Assembly: GCA_021272315.1 (NCBI GenBank)
Contig: JAJSLI010000169.1
Location: 1-52,594, forward strand
DNA from: Methylacidiphilales bacterium
GTDB lineage: Bacteria; Verrucomicrobiota; Verrucomicrobiia; Methylacidiphilales; UBA1321
Length of the DNA: 52,594 nt
Direction of reading: 5' to 3'
Part shown: positions 19,423 through 28,262 of the stretch, one piece after another
How positions within the stretch are numbered: the stretch's first letter is position 1
Layout of the letters: the number at the start of each line of letters is the position of its first letter
Translations under genes and position numbers: made by a program
Notes under the pieces: generated by a model
What the model was told of the DNA's origin: nothing
The model's database searches: none
Seen by the model: only the letters and a program-made list of their open reading frames with translations

Positions 19423-21513
19423 TTACCGTTTCACCAAATCGAGTCGAGCTGCCTTGAGATGGGGAACGCGTGGATGTGAGCGGTGGATCTTTCTCATGAC
19501 GTCGATCTCGATACCGTTGACAGCATCGAAGACGCCCCAAAAAGCAACGCCACGCGGATAAAAATTAAGATTATTCCCGCCAAAAGTTTCAAAAAAGAGG
19601 GTCGTCTCGCGAGTGTTGGCGGTGACCTGCCATTCCCAGTAGCGTTCAAACATAGCCGTTAGATCAATGCCGCGGTAGAGAGCAGCCAGATCGCGCAGCA
19701 TGTTCATGGAAATCCAGCCTGGATTGCGCGAGGCGCCCGCCAAGCTCCGCGCTTCTTGCAAAATTTTGACTTCATCGGGAGTGAAGTCTGTATGAGCACA
19801 ACCATATTCGCGCAAGCAGCGGGCGGTGGCGATTTCCAGGTCGCGCTTGACCCGCGCCGGATCGAGTTTCAGGTCATAACCCACCATGTCCAGAATGGGC
19901 AGCGTATTGGCGGTATAAATATGGGGGGCATTCCATCCGGGAATGGTCTTCCACTCGACCTCGTTGCCGTTCCAGGGATCTTTAAGTCGTCCGCCTTTCT
20001 TTAATAGTACCGTAAAATGGTCGCCCGCCCAAGCCTTGGCAGAGATTGTTGCCCGGAGAATTTTTCCCTGCGCCCGGCAGACTTTGGCAGCCTTGAAGTC
20101 CTTGAGCTCAGTAAGCAGAATCGCGCCAGTCTCGAACGCGGCCAAGGTTTTGACCGCCAGATAGGTTTGCTCCTTGCCGAATTGTATCGCGGGTGAGGCA
20201 TCGTCTATCGTGTTGGCAACACCATGGTCTGGAACTCCATTGCCGGTGGTATCCGCCATGATAAGAAAGCGCAGAAACTGTTCGAGGGTACGAGCATGTT
20301 TCTTTACAACGCTCAGATCACCCGTGCGACGCGAATGGGCAAAGGCCATGAGCACCCAATTGGCGGTTTCCTCGACCTCCATATCGTGAGGATATACCTG
20401 TGCATTCGCTTCCCCAAAGGCGCCGCAATCATGCGAAAGATATTTGGTGCCCGCGCCCCTTGTTCCCAGGCAAGCTTCTCCCGATTTGGCGTATTCGGGC
20501 CAGTAATCCAATTCAATGGCAAGAAGCTCGGGCCAGACCGCGAGATAGAACGGCGCCTGGGTAAACTCGACATCGACCGTGGAATGAAAATAGCAACTGC
20601 CCTCCCAAACACTGAACCACTCGCGACCGTCGGGCCGGCGGCACCACCAAGTGTCAAGCATCCATGAATGCAGCGTATAAGCCAGCAGGTGAGAGGCGGC
20701 GGGTCCGAGATTGTGGTTGGCCAGCATGGCATCAACTCGCACCGCATTCTCGATAATCTTAAAGGCTTCTTTTTTTGCCCAGCGGGCAACGGAATCGAGG
20801 CTGGCAAATTTTTCCGTGTAAAGGAACGGCAACTTGCTCCCTTGCACGCGAAGAACGGGGGAACTCCAGGTACACCAGGCAACGCGAAGCGGGCGTGGGT
20901 CAGGGCGGCGCAACTGCACGGACTGTACGAAACGTCGTCCGCTGCGCTGACCTTGCAACGCAATCAAGCGGTCTTGCTGCGCGATTTGCTCCCTAGAATC
21001 TGTGCCAGGGAGGTGATTGGCGGCCTCAAAAAATAAATCGAGGCTTTCCTTCCCGCTTTCCTTAAAGGAAAAGGGGCCATCCGTTATCTCAAAAAATAGC
21101 TCGCCCTTGGCAGGGGGGGCGTTGACCTTATCCCATCGAAACTGCCCTCCGATGGGCTCAACACTCAAATCGAAAAGTAGAACGGGCGTGGTGGAAAATT
21201 CCGTGTCGCGCGGTTTGAACGGAACCGTGACAGTTAAGCGTACCTTCATGCCCGAGGCGGAATCCAGCCCGATGAAGCGGACGGTGCAGGGGGATGTCCG
21301 CTGATCGACAAGATTAAAGTCAACCGCCCCTTGGTCGGGAGCGAGAGGAAATATAATTTCGCGTGAGCCGACCTTTAGACCTGCCCGCAGATGAAAGAAA
21401 GCCCGGCTATGAAAGGGAGCAAACCGCAGCAGAGCACAGGCACGTTTATGTGGCTCGAAAAAAATGCCATGACGGGAGCCGGTTACGGCCAAGGCATCGG
21501 ACATCAATTGCAT
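19423..21513 (-). CDS. Cytoplasmic six-hairpin glycosidase-like protein of uncertain family
   Basis: 696 aa without a signal peptide. The N-terminal ~290 residues look like an all-beta domain; from about 300 onward the sequence is helical and Trp-rich, as in (alpha/alpha)6 glycosidases. Landmark stretches are FSVWEGSCYFHSTVDVEF, WPELLAIELDYWPEY, YLSHDCGAFGEAN, YPHDMEVEETANWVLMAF and TTGNGVPDHGVANTIDDAS. These acidic, aromatic motifs resemble the catalytic barrel of GH52/GH116-like enzymes, but I cannot place it in a family. Upstream is a 12-bp palindrome directly before the ATG. It is followed by a convergent AraC gene. A cytoplasmic enzyme in this setting would be expected to cleave imported oligosaccharides. 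Met4 is an alternative start. Confidence 0.65.
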   Translation of the reverse strand: MQLMSDALAVTGSRHGIFFEPHKRACALLRFAPFHSRAFFHLRAGLKVGSREIIFPLAPDQGAVDFNLVDQRTSPCTVRFIGLDSASGMKVRLTVTVPFKPRDTEFSTTPVLLFDLSVEPIGGQFRWDKVNAPPAKGELFFEITDGPFSFKESGKESLDLFFEAANHLPGTDSREQIAQQDRLIALQGQRSGRRFVQSVQLRRPDPRPLRVAWCTWSSPVLRVQGSKLPFLYTEKFASLDSVARWAKKEAFKIIENAVRVDAMLANHNLGPAASHLLAYTLHSWMLDTWWCRRPDGREWFSVWEGSCYFHSTVDVEFTQAPFYLAVWPELLAIELDYWPEYAKSGEACLGTRGAGTKYLSHDCGAFGEANAQVYPHDMEVEETANWVLMAFAHSRRTGDLSVVKKHARTLEQFLRFLIMADTTGNGVPDHGVANTIDDASPAIQFGKEQTYLAVKTLAAFETGAILLTELKDFKAAKVCRAQGKILRATISAKAWAGDHFTVLLKKGGRLKDPWNGNEVEWKTIPGWNAPHIYTANTLPILDMVGYDLKLDPARVKRDLEIATARCLREYGCAHTDFTPDEVKILQEARSLAGASRNPGWISMNMLRDLAALYRGIDLTAMFERYWEWQVTANTRETTLFFETFGGNNLNFYPRGVAFWGVFDAVNGIEIDVMRKIHRSHPRVPHLKAARLDLVKR

Positions 21514-21515
21514 GG

Positions 21516-21527
21516 AACTTATAAGTT
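21516..21527. promoter_or_regulatory. Perfect palindrome immediately before the glycosidase-like gene
   Basis: AACTTATAAGTT is a perfect 12-bp palindrome 3 to 14 bp upstream of the ATG at 21513. It is followed upstream by GTCAA, a half-site of the operator found near the LacI gene. It could be an operator or occlude the ribosome site as an RNA hairpin. Confidence 0.35.
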
Positions 21528-21586
21528 GACTACTTCGTGCTGAATTTTTCCATCCTATTTTTTACTATTCCGAAAGCCGGTTTGAC

Positions 21587-21610
21587 AAAAACTCCATTTT
21601 TGGGGTGGAG
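21587..21610 (-). terminator. Candidate intrinsic terminator of the heparinase-like gene A
   Basis: Directly after the stop codon, the minus strand reads CTCCA-ccccaaaaa-TGGAG followed by five T residues: a 5-bp stem, 9-nt loop and T-tract. The stem is short, so termination strength is uncertain. Confidence 0.4.
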
Positions 21611-21611
21611 A

Positions 21612-24551
21612 TTATTCATTCTCACTTGCAGGCCTCGAGGAAAACCAATCCGTGGGGCGTTTGATCTTTTCAACCTCGACTGTTTTATCCGGCAGATCGA
21701 ACTTCACGTCCGCTTCCTCCGGCACCCGCGCCTGGTTCCCGTCCAAGACGAAGCACGTCTTGCCTCCCTTGCTCATGAAAATCTGGCGACCTCCCACCGT
21801 CAATTGGCTGACGTTCGAGGCCGCCGCACCCACAATCTTGCCGGACGCATCCCGGCGCAGCCAAAGCAGCTCCGCGTCGGTGGCGATATCCTGCACGGCA
21901 ATCCCGCTGCTGCCATCCCAGCAAGCCACCAGATCGCTCGTATCGCTCGTGATCGGCAGAAGCCCGGCATGGCCCTTTTGCGCGGTAAGAGACTGAACGT
22001 CCATCGCTCCATCCGGTTTGTTGTCCTTGAGACGATGGGGCAGCAGCAGCGTCAGAAATTGCCCGTCGGTGCCATGCATGGTCACCAATAATCTCGGATG
22101 CACGCCTTCACGGGTCGTCTGAAAAACATCGGTCTTTTCATCCCATTGCTCCGGAGTCAAAAAGGCGACCTGCAGCCAGGCCGACTGAGCGGACGTCCCG
22201 ACTTCCTCTCGTTGCATCGCTCCGCTGAGATCGCCTTCCGAGGCCCGGACGACAAGGGTGCCCGCAGGCAGGGGAGTGCCTTCCAGTGGCGCCGGTGCGC
22301 CGTCCGGCACAAGGGCGAGGGCGGCGCAGTCCGCGCCCGATTGGCGCGCAAAAAGTTCCAACTCTACCGGGCCGGCCGGAAAATCGAGGGCGGGAACATG
22401 GACGGCGCCTTTGTTATCGTTCAGCGCCGTCCACATCAGCGGGAGTTTGTCGAAGGTGCCCCAGAAAAAGCGGTCGGGCTGGCTGCTGCCCAGGGAAAAC
22501 CCCATTTTGCCCCCATTGATCCGCAGGAAGAAGGAATTTGATTTCTGACCCTCGGGATTGGCCGTTCCGGTTAATCCCCAAACCTGGTACTTTCCCGCGG
22601 TGGGCACCTGCAGCGTCGCATGCCACTTGGCGTTCTGCGCCGGTCCGGCGTCGCTCCATGCAACCTTGTCGGTGAATGGGCGAGTCACCGCGATCTGAGG
22701 AGTAACCTGGCTGGGCACCACCTGGATTGAATGGCCAACACGCTCAAATGTTTTTCCGTACTTGGCGTGCAGGAGCCAGGTATAATCGTGGGCGTTATCG
22801 TCCTTCTTCACATCGTCGAAGACCACCGCGTAGGGAAAAGGTTTCCGGATAAAGAGGGCGTGCCGGTCGGCGCGCTCGAAATCCTGCTGGTATTCCTCTT
22901 CGTAGCTGATGTCGGCCTTGTAGAAAAAACGGTAGGAATCGGCCACGTCGGCGCAGGTCAGATCGACCAGGGGCTCGTGGAGAGAATTGGCGATCCATCC
23001 GTCCGTTTGCGCGTGGAAGCCCCCCTGAAGTTCGGGATGGCCGTCGACCATGACTTGATTATGAGCGTAACCGCTGGTGCTCTTTAAGGTACTGGCGTCG
23101 TTGCCGTAACCCGAATCGATCGCGAGATCGTCGCCGTAGGCATAAAAGGTGAACTGGCCCTTGTCGGCCTGGTCGTGCCGAAGAAAAGTGTAATGCTGCG
23201 CATGGAGACTCATGTAGGCGTCATCGGGACCCCATCCGCTGCGGCTGACGACGAGGCTGCGGCCTCCCGCCCAGCCCCAATCCGGCAACTTCGCGACACG
23301 GGCGGCAACCTCGTCGACGGGCACGTTTTCCGGCGCCCAGAGAATGGCCGCCGAGAGGAATTGAGGCCCCACTTCACCCTGGAACAACTGCTCCCAAAGG
23401 TAGCGTGCCAAGGGGCGATCCGGATCCCGATCAAGCGCGTAGAGCGCCACTTCCGGGGTGGACATCCCATAGTCCGAATCCTCAAGATTATTCACCCGCT
23501 TGCCGCCGGGCAACATTTCCATCGGCAGCCAGTCGACCATTCGGTTGTAATTGGTGGTGGCATAGAGGTCCTCGCCCAGACGCGCGCTCATCGCCTCCAC
23601 AAAGTAGGGCATAAAACCGGAGCCATATCCGAAATAGCTGGGGCCTTCCATCTCACCCCCCTGGGCGTCGATCGCGTAGCGGAGATAGTCCTCCGCATCC
23701 CGGGTGGCCTGGAAGAGCCACTGCCGGGTCGGAGCGTGGGTTTCCCCATCGAGAACGATCGCCGCCAAACCCCAGCTCGAAGATTCACCGCCGTTATGAT
23801 TCCAGATGCGTCCCAGCGTGCTTTGTTCCGAGACACTGAAGAAGCTTTGGTAATAGAGATTGTTGGTATAATCGATCAGGCTTTTTCGAACAATCTGGCG
23901 TTGGTCGCTGGTAAAGAGCGGATAGCACCAGTCGAGCGCGAGAGCCATGGAGCGCGTCGGGAAGCTGAGGGCAAGGCCCTTGCCCGCTGCATCTGGCGGG
24001 AGCTTCTGCGCGATGGCCACCGTCAGTTCGACGGCCTTCTTTCCGTAGCGCTCGTCCCCCGAAACGGCGTAGGCGAAGTCGAGCATGTTCAGGGGATTGA
24101 GCCACTTTCCCGCGACTTGATCGAGATCCGCGCCAATCTCGGCGTCTTTTCCCTCCTTTGACCACACATAAGGGTGAGGGGGAGGCCTTTTTCTCGCTAT
24201 CGCCAGATAATCATCGAAGGCCTTGGACGCATCGATGTAGGAGGGACTTTGGGGGTCGACAAAAGAATCACATTGGACTTTAAGTCTATTCCAAAGGTCG
24301 GCGATTTCCGGGTCATCATGAATGCGCTTTTGTACCCGGGCCAGCCCCGCCGGGTCGAAAATGATCCGGGGATGGTTCCTGGCCCAGGAGGGCTGCTCCG
24401 GGATGAGCGCGTTGGGAAGCGGCGGCGTGGGAATATCCGCTACGGCGCAAGGAGCGCGAAAAACCAGTGCCGTTGCCGCTAAACAAAGGCTTAGGCGCTG
24501 GAGCCGAGCCCAAAGGGGAAGTGCCCGAGGATGGATATGATTATTCGTCAT
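21612..24551 (-). CDS. Heparinase II/III-like polysaccharide lyase, copy A
   Basis: 979 aa from MTNNHIHPRALPLW, chosen because a signal peptide follows (LCLAATALVF...CAVA) and the preceding 38 codons overlap the end of the upstream gene. An N-terminal (alpha/alpha) toroid domain begins near NHPRIIFDPAGLARVQKR. A central beta-sandwich of the Hepar_II_III type contains FLRHDQADKGQFTFYAYGDD, LAIDSGYGND and HNQVMVDGHPE, in which His and Tyr residues act in beta-elimination of uronic-acid polymers. The ~300-residue C-terminus is shared with copy B only. Tandem paralogue of 24604-28029; copy A lacks its N-terminal beta-sandwich and carries a local difference after FDDYLAIARKR. Probably periplasmic or secreted; uronate-containing substrate (alginate, ulvan, glycosaminoglycan-like) is not resolvable. 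Confidence 0.82.
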   Translation of the reverse strand: MTNNHIHPRALPLWARLQRLSLCLAATALVFRAPCAVADIPTPPLPNALIPEQPSWARNHPRIIFDPAGLARVQKRIHDDPEIADLWNRLKVQCDSFVDPQSPSYIDASKAFDDYLAIARKRPPPHPYVWSKEGKDAEIGADLDQVAGKWLNPLNMLDFAYAVSGDERYGKKAVELTVAIAQKLPPDAAGKGLALSFPTRSMALALDWCYPLFTSDQRQIVRKSLIDYTNNLYYQSFFSVSEQSTLGRIWNHNGGESSSWGLAAIVLDGETHAPTRQWLFQATRDAEDYLRYAIDAQGGEMEGPSYFGYGSGFMPYFVEAMSARLGEDLYATTNYNRMVDWLPMEMLPGGKRVNNLEDSDYGMSTPEVALYALDRDPDRPLARYLWEQLFQGEVGPQFLSAAILWAPENVPVDEVAARVAKLPDWGWAGGRSLVVSRSGWGPDDAYMSLHAQHYTFLRHDQADKGQFTFYAYGDDLAIDSGYGNDASTLKSTSGYAHNQVMVDGHPELQGGFHAQTDGWIANSLHEPLVDLTCADVADSYRFFYKADISYEEEYQQDFERADRHALFIRKPFPYAVVFDDVKKDDNAHDYTWLLHAKYGKTFERVGHSIQVVPSQVTPQIAVTRPFTDKVAWSDAGPAQNAKWHATLQVPTAGKYQVWGLTGTANPEGQKSNSFFLRINGGKMGFSLGSSQPDRFFWGTFDKLPLMWTALNDNKGAVHVPALDFPAGPVELELFARQSGADCAALALVPDGAPAPLEGTPLPAGTLVVRASEGDLSGAMQREEVGTSAQSAWLQVAFLTPEQWDEKTDVFQTTREGVHPRLLVTMHGTDGQFLTLLLPHRLKDNKPDGAMDVQSLTAQKGHAGLLPITSDTSDLVACWDGSSGIAVQDIATDAELLWLRRDASGKIVGAAASNVSQLTVGGRQIFMSKGGKTCFVLDGNQARVPEEADVKFDLPDKTVEVEKIKRPTDWFSSRPASENE

Positions 24552-24603
24552 CGTTAGATTCGATCTTTTGAGGTTGCCTAGGCTGGGACGAGTGGGATGG
24601 AGA

Positions 24604-27600
24604 TCATTGATTCTCATTGGCTGGGCGCGAGGAAAACCAGTCGGTGGGGCGTTTGACCTTTTCAACCTCGACCGTTTTATCCGGCAGATCGAACTTCACG
24701 TCCGCTTCTTCCGGCACCCGCGCCTGGTCCTCGTCCAAGACGAAGCACGTCTTGCCTCCCTTGCTGGTGAAAATCTGGCGCCCTCCCACCGTCAATTGGC
24801 TGACGTTCGACGCCGCCGCGCACACGATCTTGCCGGACGCATCCCGGCGCAGCCAGAGCAGCTCCGCGTCGGTGGCGATATCCTGCACGGCAATCCCGCT
24901 GCTCCCATCCCAGCAAGCCACCAGGTCACTCGTATCGCCCGTGATGGGCAGCAGGCCCGCATGGCCTTTTTGCGCGGCAAGGGAATGAACGTCCAACGCT
25001 CCATCTGGTTTGCCATCCTTAAGACGATGCGGCAGCAGCAGCGTCAGAAATTGTCCGTCGGTGCCATGCATGGTCACCAATAATCTCGGATGCATACCTG
25101 CACGGGTGGTCTGAAAAACATCGGTCTTTTCCTCCCATTGCTCCGGGGTCAAAAAGGCGACCTGCAGCCAGGCCGACTGAGCGGGCGGATTGATCTCCTC
25201 TCGTTGCATGGCCCCGCTGAGTTCGCCTTCCGAGGCTTGGACGACAAGAGTACCTTGAGGCAAGGGGCTGCCTTCCGCCGGTGGTGGCGCGCCATCCGGC
25301 ACAAGGGCCAGGGCCGCGCAGTCCGCGCCCGATTGACGCGCAATAAGTTCCAACTGCACCAGGCCGGCCGGAAAGTCGAAGGCGGGAACATGGATGGTGC
25401 CCTTGTTATCGTTGAGCGGTACCCACATAAGCGGAAGCTTGGTCCAGGTACCCCAGAAGAAGAGGTTGGCGTTGGGACCTCCGGAAAAACCCATTTTGCC
25501 GTTATTGATCCGCAGGAAGAAGGAGTTGGATGCCTGGCCGTCGGGATTGGCCGTTCCGGTCAAGCCCCAGACCTGATATTTTCCCGCGGTCGGCACCTGA
25601 AGCGTCGCCTGCCACTTGGCTTGCTGCACCGCTCCGGTATCGCTCCATGTATCTTTATTGGTGAACGGGCGGGTAACCGCAGTCTCGGGAGAACTCTGAC
25701 TGGGCACCACGTGGATGGCATTGCCGACGCGCTCGAACGTTTTTCCGTACTTGGCATGCAGAAGCCAGGTATAATCGTGGGCGTTGTCGTCTTTCTTCAC
25801 GTCGTCGAAAACCACTGCGTAGGGAAAGGGTTTCCGGATAAAGAGGGTGTGCCGGTCGGCGCGCTGGAAATCCTGCTGATACATTTCTTCGTAACTGATG
25901 TCGGCCTTGTAGAAAAACCGGTAAGCATCAGCCACGTCGGCGCAGGTCAGATCGACCAAGGGCTCGTGGAGGGAATTGACAATCCATCCGTCCGTCTGCG
26001 CGTGAAAGCCTCCCTGAAGTTCGGGATGGCCGTCGACCAGGACCTGATTATGGGCATAGCCGCTGGTGCTCCTCAGGGGACTATTGTCGTTGCCGTAACC
26101 CGAATCGATCGCGAGATCGTCGCCATAGGCATAAAAAGTGAACTGGCCCTTGCCGGCCTGGTCATGCCGGAGACAGGTGTAATGCTGCGCATCGACACTC
26201 ATGTAGGCGTCGTCAGGACCCCATCCTGTACGGCTGACGACGACGCTGCGACCTCCCGCCCAGCCGTAATCGGGCAACTTCGCCACGCGGGCGGCGACCT
26301 CGGCGGCGGGCACGTTTTCCGGCGCCCAGAGAATGCCCGCCGAGAGGAATTGAGGCCCCATTTCACCCTTTAACAACTGATCCCAGAGGTAACGTGCCAA
26401 GGCGCGGTCCGGTTCCCGATAAAGCGCGTAGAGCGGCGTTTCCAAGCCGCCTAGTGTATAATCTGAATCCTCGATATTATTCACGCGCTTTCCGCCGGGC
26501 AGAATCTCCATCGGAAGCCAGTCGGCGAAGCGGTTGTAATGGGTGGCGGCATAGAGGTCCTCGCCCTTCAGCGTTTTCATCGCCTCTACAAAGTAGGGCG
26601 TAAAGCCGGGACCAAATCCGAAATAGAAAGGACCTTCGATCACGCCGCCCTGGGCGTCGATTCCGAAACGGAGATAGTCCTCCTCATCCCGGGCGGCCTG
26701 GAAGAGCCACTGCCGGGTCGGAGCGTGGGTTTCTCCATCCAGAACGAGAGCTCCCAAACCCCAGCTCGAGGCGATACCGGGGTTCCAATTCCAGATGTGT
26801 CCCAGCGCGCTTTGTCCCCAGACATTAAAGAAGCTTTGGTAATAGAGATTGTTGGTATAATCGATCAGGCTTTTTCGCATGGTCTGGCGCTGGTCGCTGG
26901 TAAAGAGGGGATAACACCAATCGAACGCGAGGGCCATGGAACGCGTCGGGAAGCTGAGGGACAGGCCCTTGCCCGCCACATCCGGCGGGACCTTCTGCGC
27001 GGTGGCCACCGCCAGTTCGACGGCCTTCCTGCCGTAGCGCTCATCTCCCGAAACGACGTAGGCGAAGTCGAGCATGTTCAGGGGCGTAAGCCAGTCCCGC
27101 ATGGCCAGATCGTCCCCTGCCCGCATATTTACGTAGGCCTTGGACGCATCGACGTAGGAGGGACTCTTGGGGTCGACGTAGGAATCGCATTGGGCCTTGA
27201 GCTGATTCCAGAGGGCGGCAATTTCCGGGTCGTCGTGAATCCGCTTTTGCACCCGGGCCAGTCCCGCTGGGTCGAAAATAATCCGGGGATGGTTTTTAGC
27301 CCAGGAGGGCTGCTCCGGAATAAGCGCGTTGGGAAGCGGCGGCGTGGCAAATCCCGCGGGTGCAGACTGCTTGGGCGGTGCGGACTGCGCCACCTGAGTG
27401 ATCGGAGTGAGCGGCACGGAGACGTCGACCTTTTCAACCGAAACATCGTCGACATAGAGCGAGCCCTTCGCATTCCAGCAAAAGAAGTAGGGCTGCATCG
27501 AGTCGGCATTGGCGGGGATCTCCACCACGGCCTGCATTCGGGTCCACTGCGTGGGGATCGGCGCCGGATTGACGGGGGTATCACGGGTCACCTCTCCGTT

Positions 27601-28029
27601 CAGAGCGAGAAAAAAAGGGCCGCCGGGGACATCCTGCTTGTTCTGCGTAAGGTTCAGGCGGATCAAAACACCCGCCGTGCGCGGCTCGAACTGCAAATCG
27701 GCGCCTCCCCTCACCCACGCGCTGACCCGGTAACGTTCACCCGGCTGGATGGGAATGCCCGGTGCAGTCACGGCAAAGCGGGCAAAGCTGTCGGCCTGCA
27801 TCAAGCCGCACGACGTACCCGTGTGGGGCGAATCCTGGCTGATCGTGAAACGGCAGTTCTTTCCCTGCGCATCGGGTGGAACAAACGTCGACCAGCCCGC
27901 CTTGCCGTCCTCGAACGACCCATTTTGCACCAGTTCATCGGGGGCGGATGGCGTGTCGGCGGAGACGGTCCGATGGCCGCATAACGCAAAAAGAAAGGTA
28001 AGGAGGAGGAAGAGGTTAATTTTTTTCAT
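24604..28029 (-). CDS. Heparinase II/III-like polysaccharide lyase with N-terminal CBM, copy B
   Basis: 1141 aa from MKKINLFLLLTFLFALCG, a signal peptide; an in-frame start 36 bp upstream is less likely. Residues about 30-200 form a CBM4/9-like beta-sandwich (ELVQNGSFEDGKAGWSTF ... GSLYVDDVSVEKVDV). A linker then leads into the same toroid and Hepar_II_III beta-sandwich as copy A, with FTCADVADAYRFFYK-type and HNQVLVDGHPE motifs and FLRHDQ replaced by CLRHDQAGKGQFTF. The C-terminus ends RPTDWFSSRPANENQ, almost the same as copy A. The catalytic part is near-identical over long stretches, a recent tandem duplication. The added binding module suggests that B acts on insoluble or attached polymer while A takes released chains (inference). 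Confidence 0.83.
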   Translation of the reverse strand: MKKINLFLLLTFLFALCGHRTVSADTPSAPDELVQNGSFEDGKAGWSTFVPPDAQGKNCRFTISQDSPHTGTSCGLMQADSFARFAVTAPGIPIQPGERYRVSAWVRGGADLQFEPRTAGVLIRLNLTQNKQDVPGGPFFLALNGEVTRDTPVNPAPIPTQWTRMQAVVEIPANADSMQPYFFCWNAKGSLYVDDVSVEKVDVSVPLTPITQVAQSAPPKQSAPAGFATPPLPNALIPEQPSWAKNHPRIIFDPAGLARVQKRIHDDPEIAALWNQLKAQCDSYVDPKSPSYVDASKAYVNMRAGDDLAMRDWLTPLNMLDFAYVVSGDERYGRKAVELAVATAQKVPPDVAGKGLSLSFPTRSMALAFDWCYPLFTSDQRQTMRKSLIDYTNNLYYQSFFNVWGQSALGHIWNWNPGIASSWGLGALVLDGETHAPTRQWLFQAARDEEDYLRFGIDAQGGVIEGPFYFGFGPGFTPYFVEAMKTLKGEDLYAATHYNRFADWLPMEILPGGKRVNNIEDSDYTLGGLETPLYALYREPDRALARYLWDQLLKGEMGPQFLSAGILWAPENVPAAEVAARVAKLPDYGWAGGRSVVVSRTGWGPDDAYMSVDAQHYTCLRHDQAGKGQFTFYAYGDDLAIDSGYGNDNSPLRSTSGYAHNQVLVDGHPELQGGFHAQTDGWIVNSLHEPLVDLTCADVADAYRFFYKADISYEEMYQQDFQRADRHTLFIRKPFPYAVVFDDVKKDDNAHDYTWLLHAKYGKTFERVGNAIHVVPSQSSPETAVTRPFTNKDTWSDTGAVQQAKWQATLQVPTAGKYQVWGLTGTANPDGQASNSFFLRINNGKMGFSGGPNANLFFWGTWTKLPLMWVPLNDNKGTIHVPAFDFPAGLVQLELIARQSGADCAALALVPDGAPPPAEGSPLPQGTLVVQASEGELSGAMQREEINPPAQSAWLQVAFLTPEQWEEKTDVFQTTRAGMHPRLLVTMHGTDGQFLTLLLPHRLKDGKPDGALDVHSLAAQKGHAGLLPITGDTSDLVACWDGSSGIAVQDIATDAELLWLRRDASGKIVCAAASNVSQLTVGGRQIFTSKGGKTCFVLDEDQARVPEEADVKFDLPDKTVEVEKVKRPTDWFSSRPANENQ
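24640..27340 (-). repeat. Tandem gene duplication (copy B portion homologous to 21650-24470)
   Basis: The lyase-coding parts of the two neighbouring genes align at DNA level nearly throughout, including long identical blocks such as those encoding PPLPNALIPEQPSWA and VAFLTPEQW. They are direct repeats, so recombination between them could delete or amplify one copy. The boundary on the upstream side is at the CBM linker of copy B. Confidence 0.8.
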
Positions 28030-28163
28030 AATGATAACGCCGGCCATGCGACAGGGCAGAAACAACGGCGCGCCGGATTAGTTGCTACGCGGTGACCTTG
28101 CCTCCATGTACCCCGCGTGAAGGCGAAGAGGCTCTCACCAAACAAAAGCAAACACATGGAAAT

Positions 28164-28232
28164 CGGAGGCGGGCCCAAGGGGAAGCAGCCGCGGATGGAT
28201 AAGATTAGTTTGTCATGGATGGATGCCATCTT
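28164..28232 (-). pseudogene. Decayed leader related to copy A's 5' end, upstream of copy B
   Basis: About 60 bp here align with the start region of copy A (24499-24570): both have an AAAGAT block, an ATG, ATCCATCC and a CCCCTTGGGCCCG/CCCCTTTGGGCTCG block. In this copy the frame reads MTN then a stop (28207-28205), so it is not expressed. It looks like the remains of a former 5' end after copy B gained its CBM-bearing N-terminus, or of a third copy. Confidence 0.45.
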
Positions 28233-28262
28233 TCGAAGTTTAGACTTCCCTCGCAACGCCGC

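Noticed and set aside
25090..27984. Long plus-strand ORFs (427 and 481 aa) antisense to heparinase-like copy B
   Set aside because: They follow the strongly conserved minus-strand reading frame and have matching shadow ORFs in copy A, as expected from duplication of the real gene.
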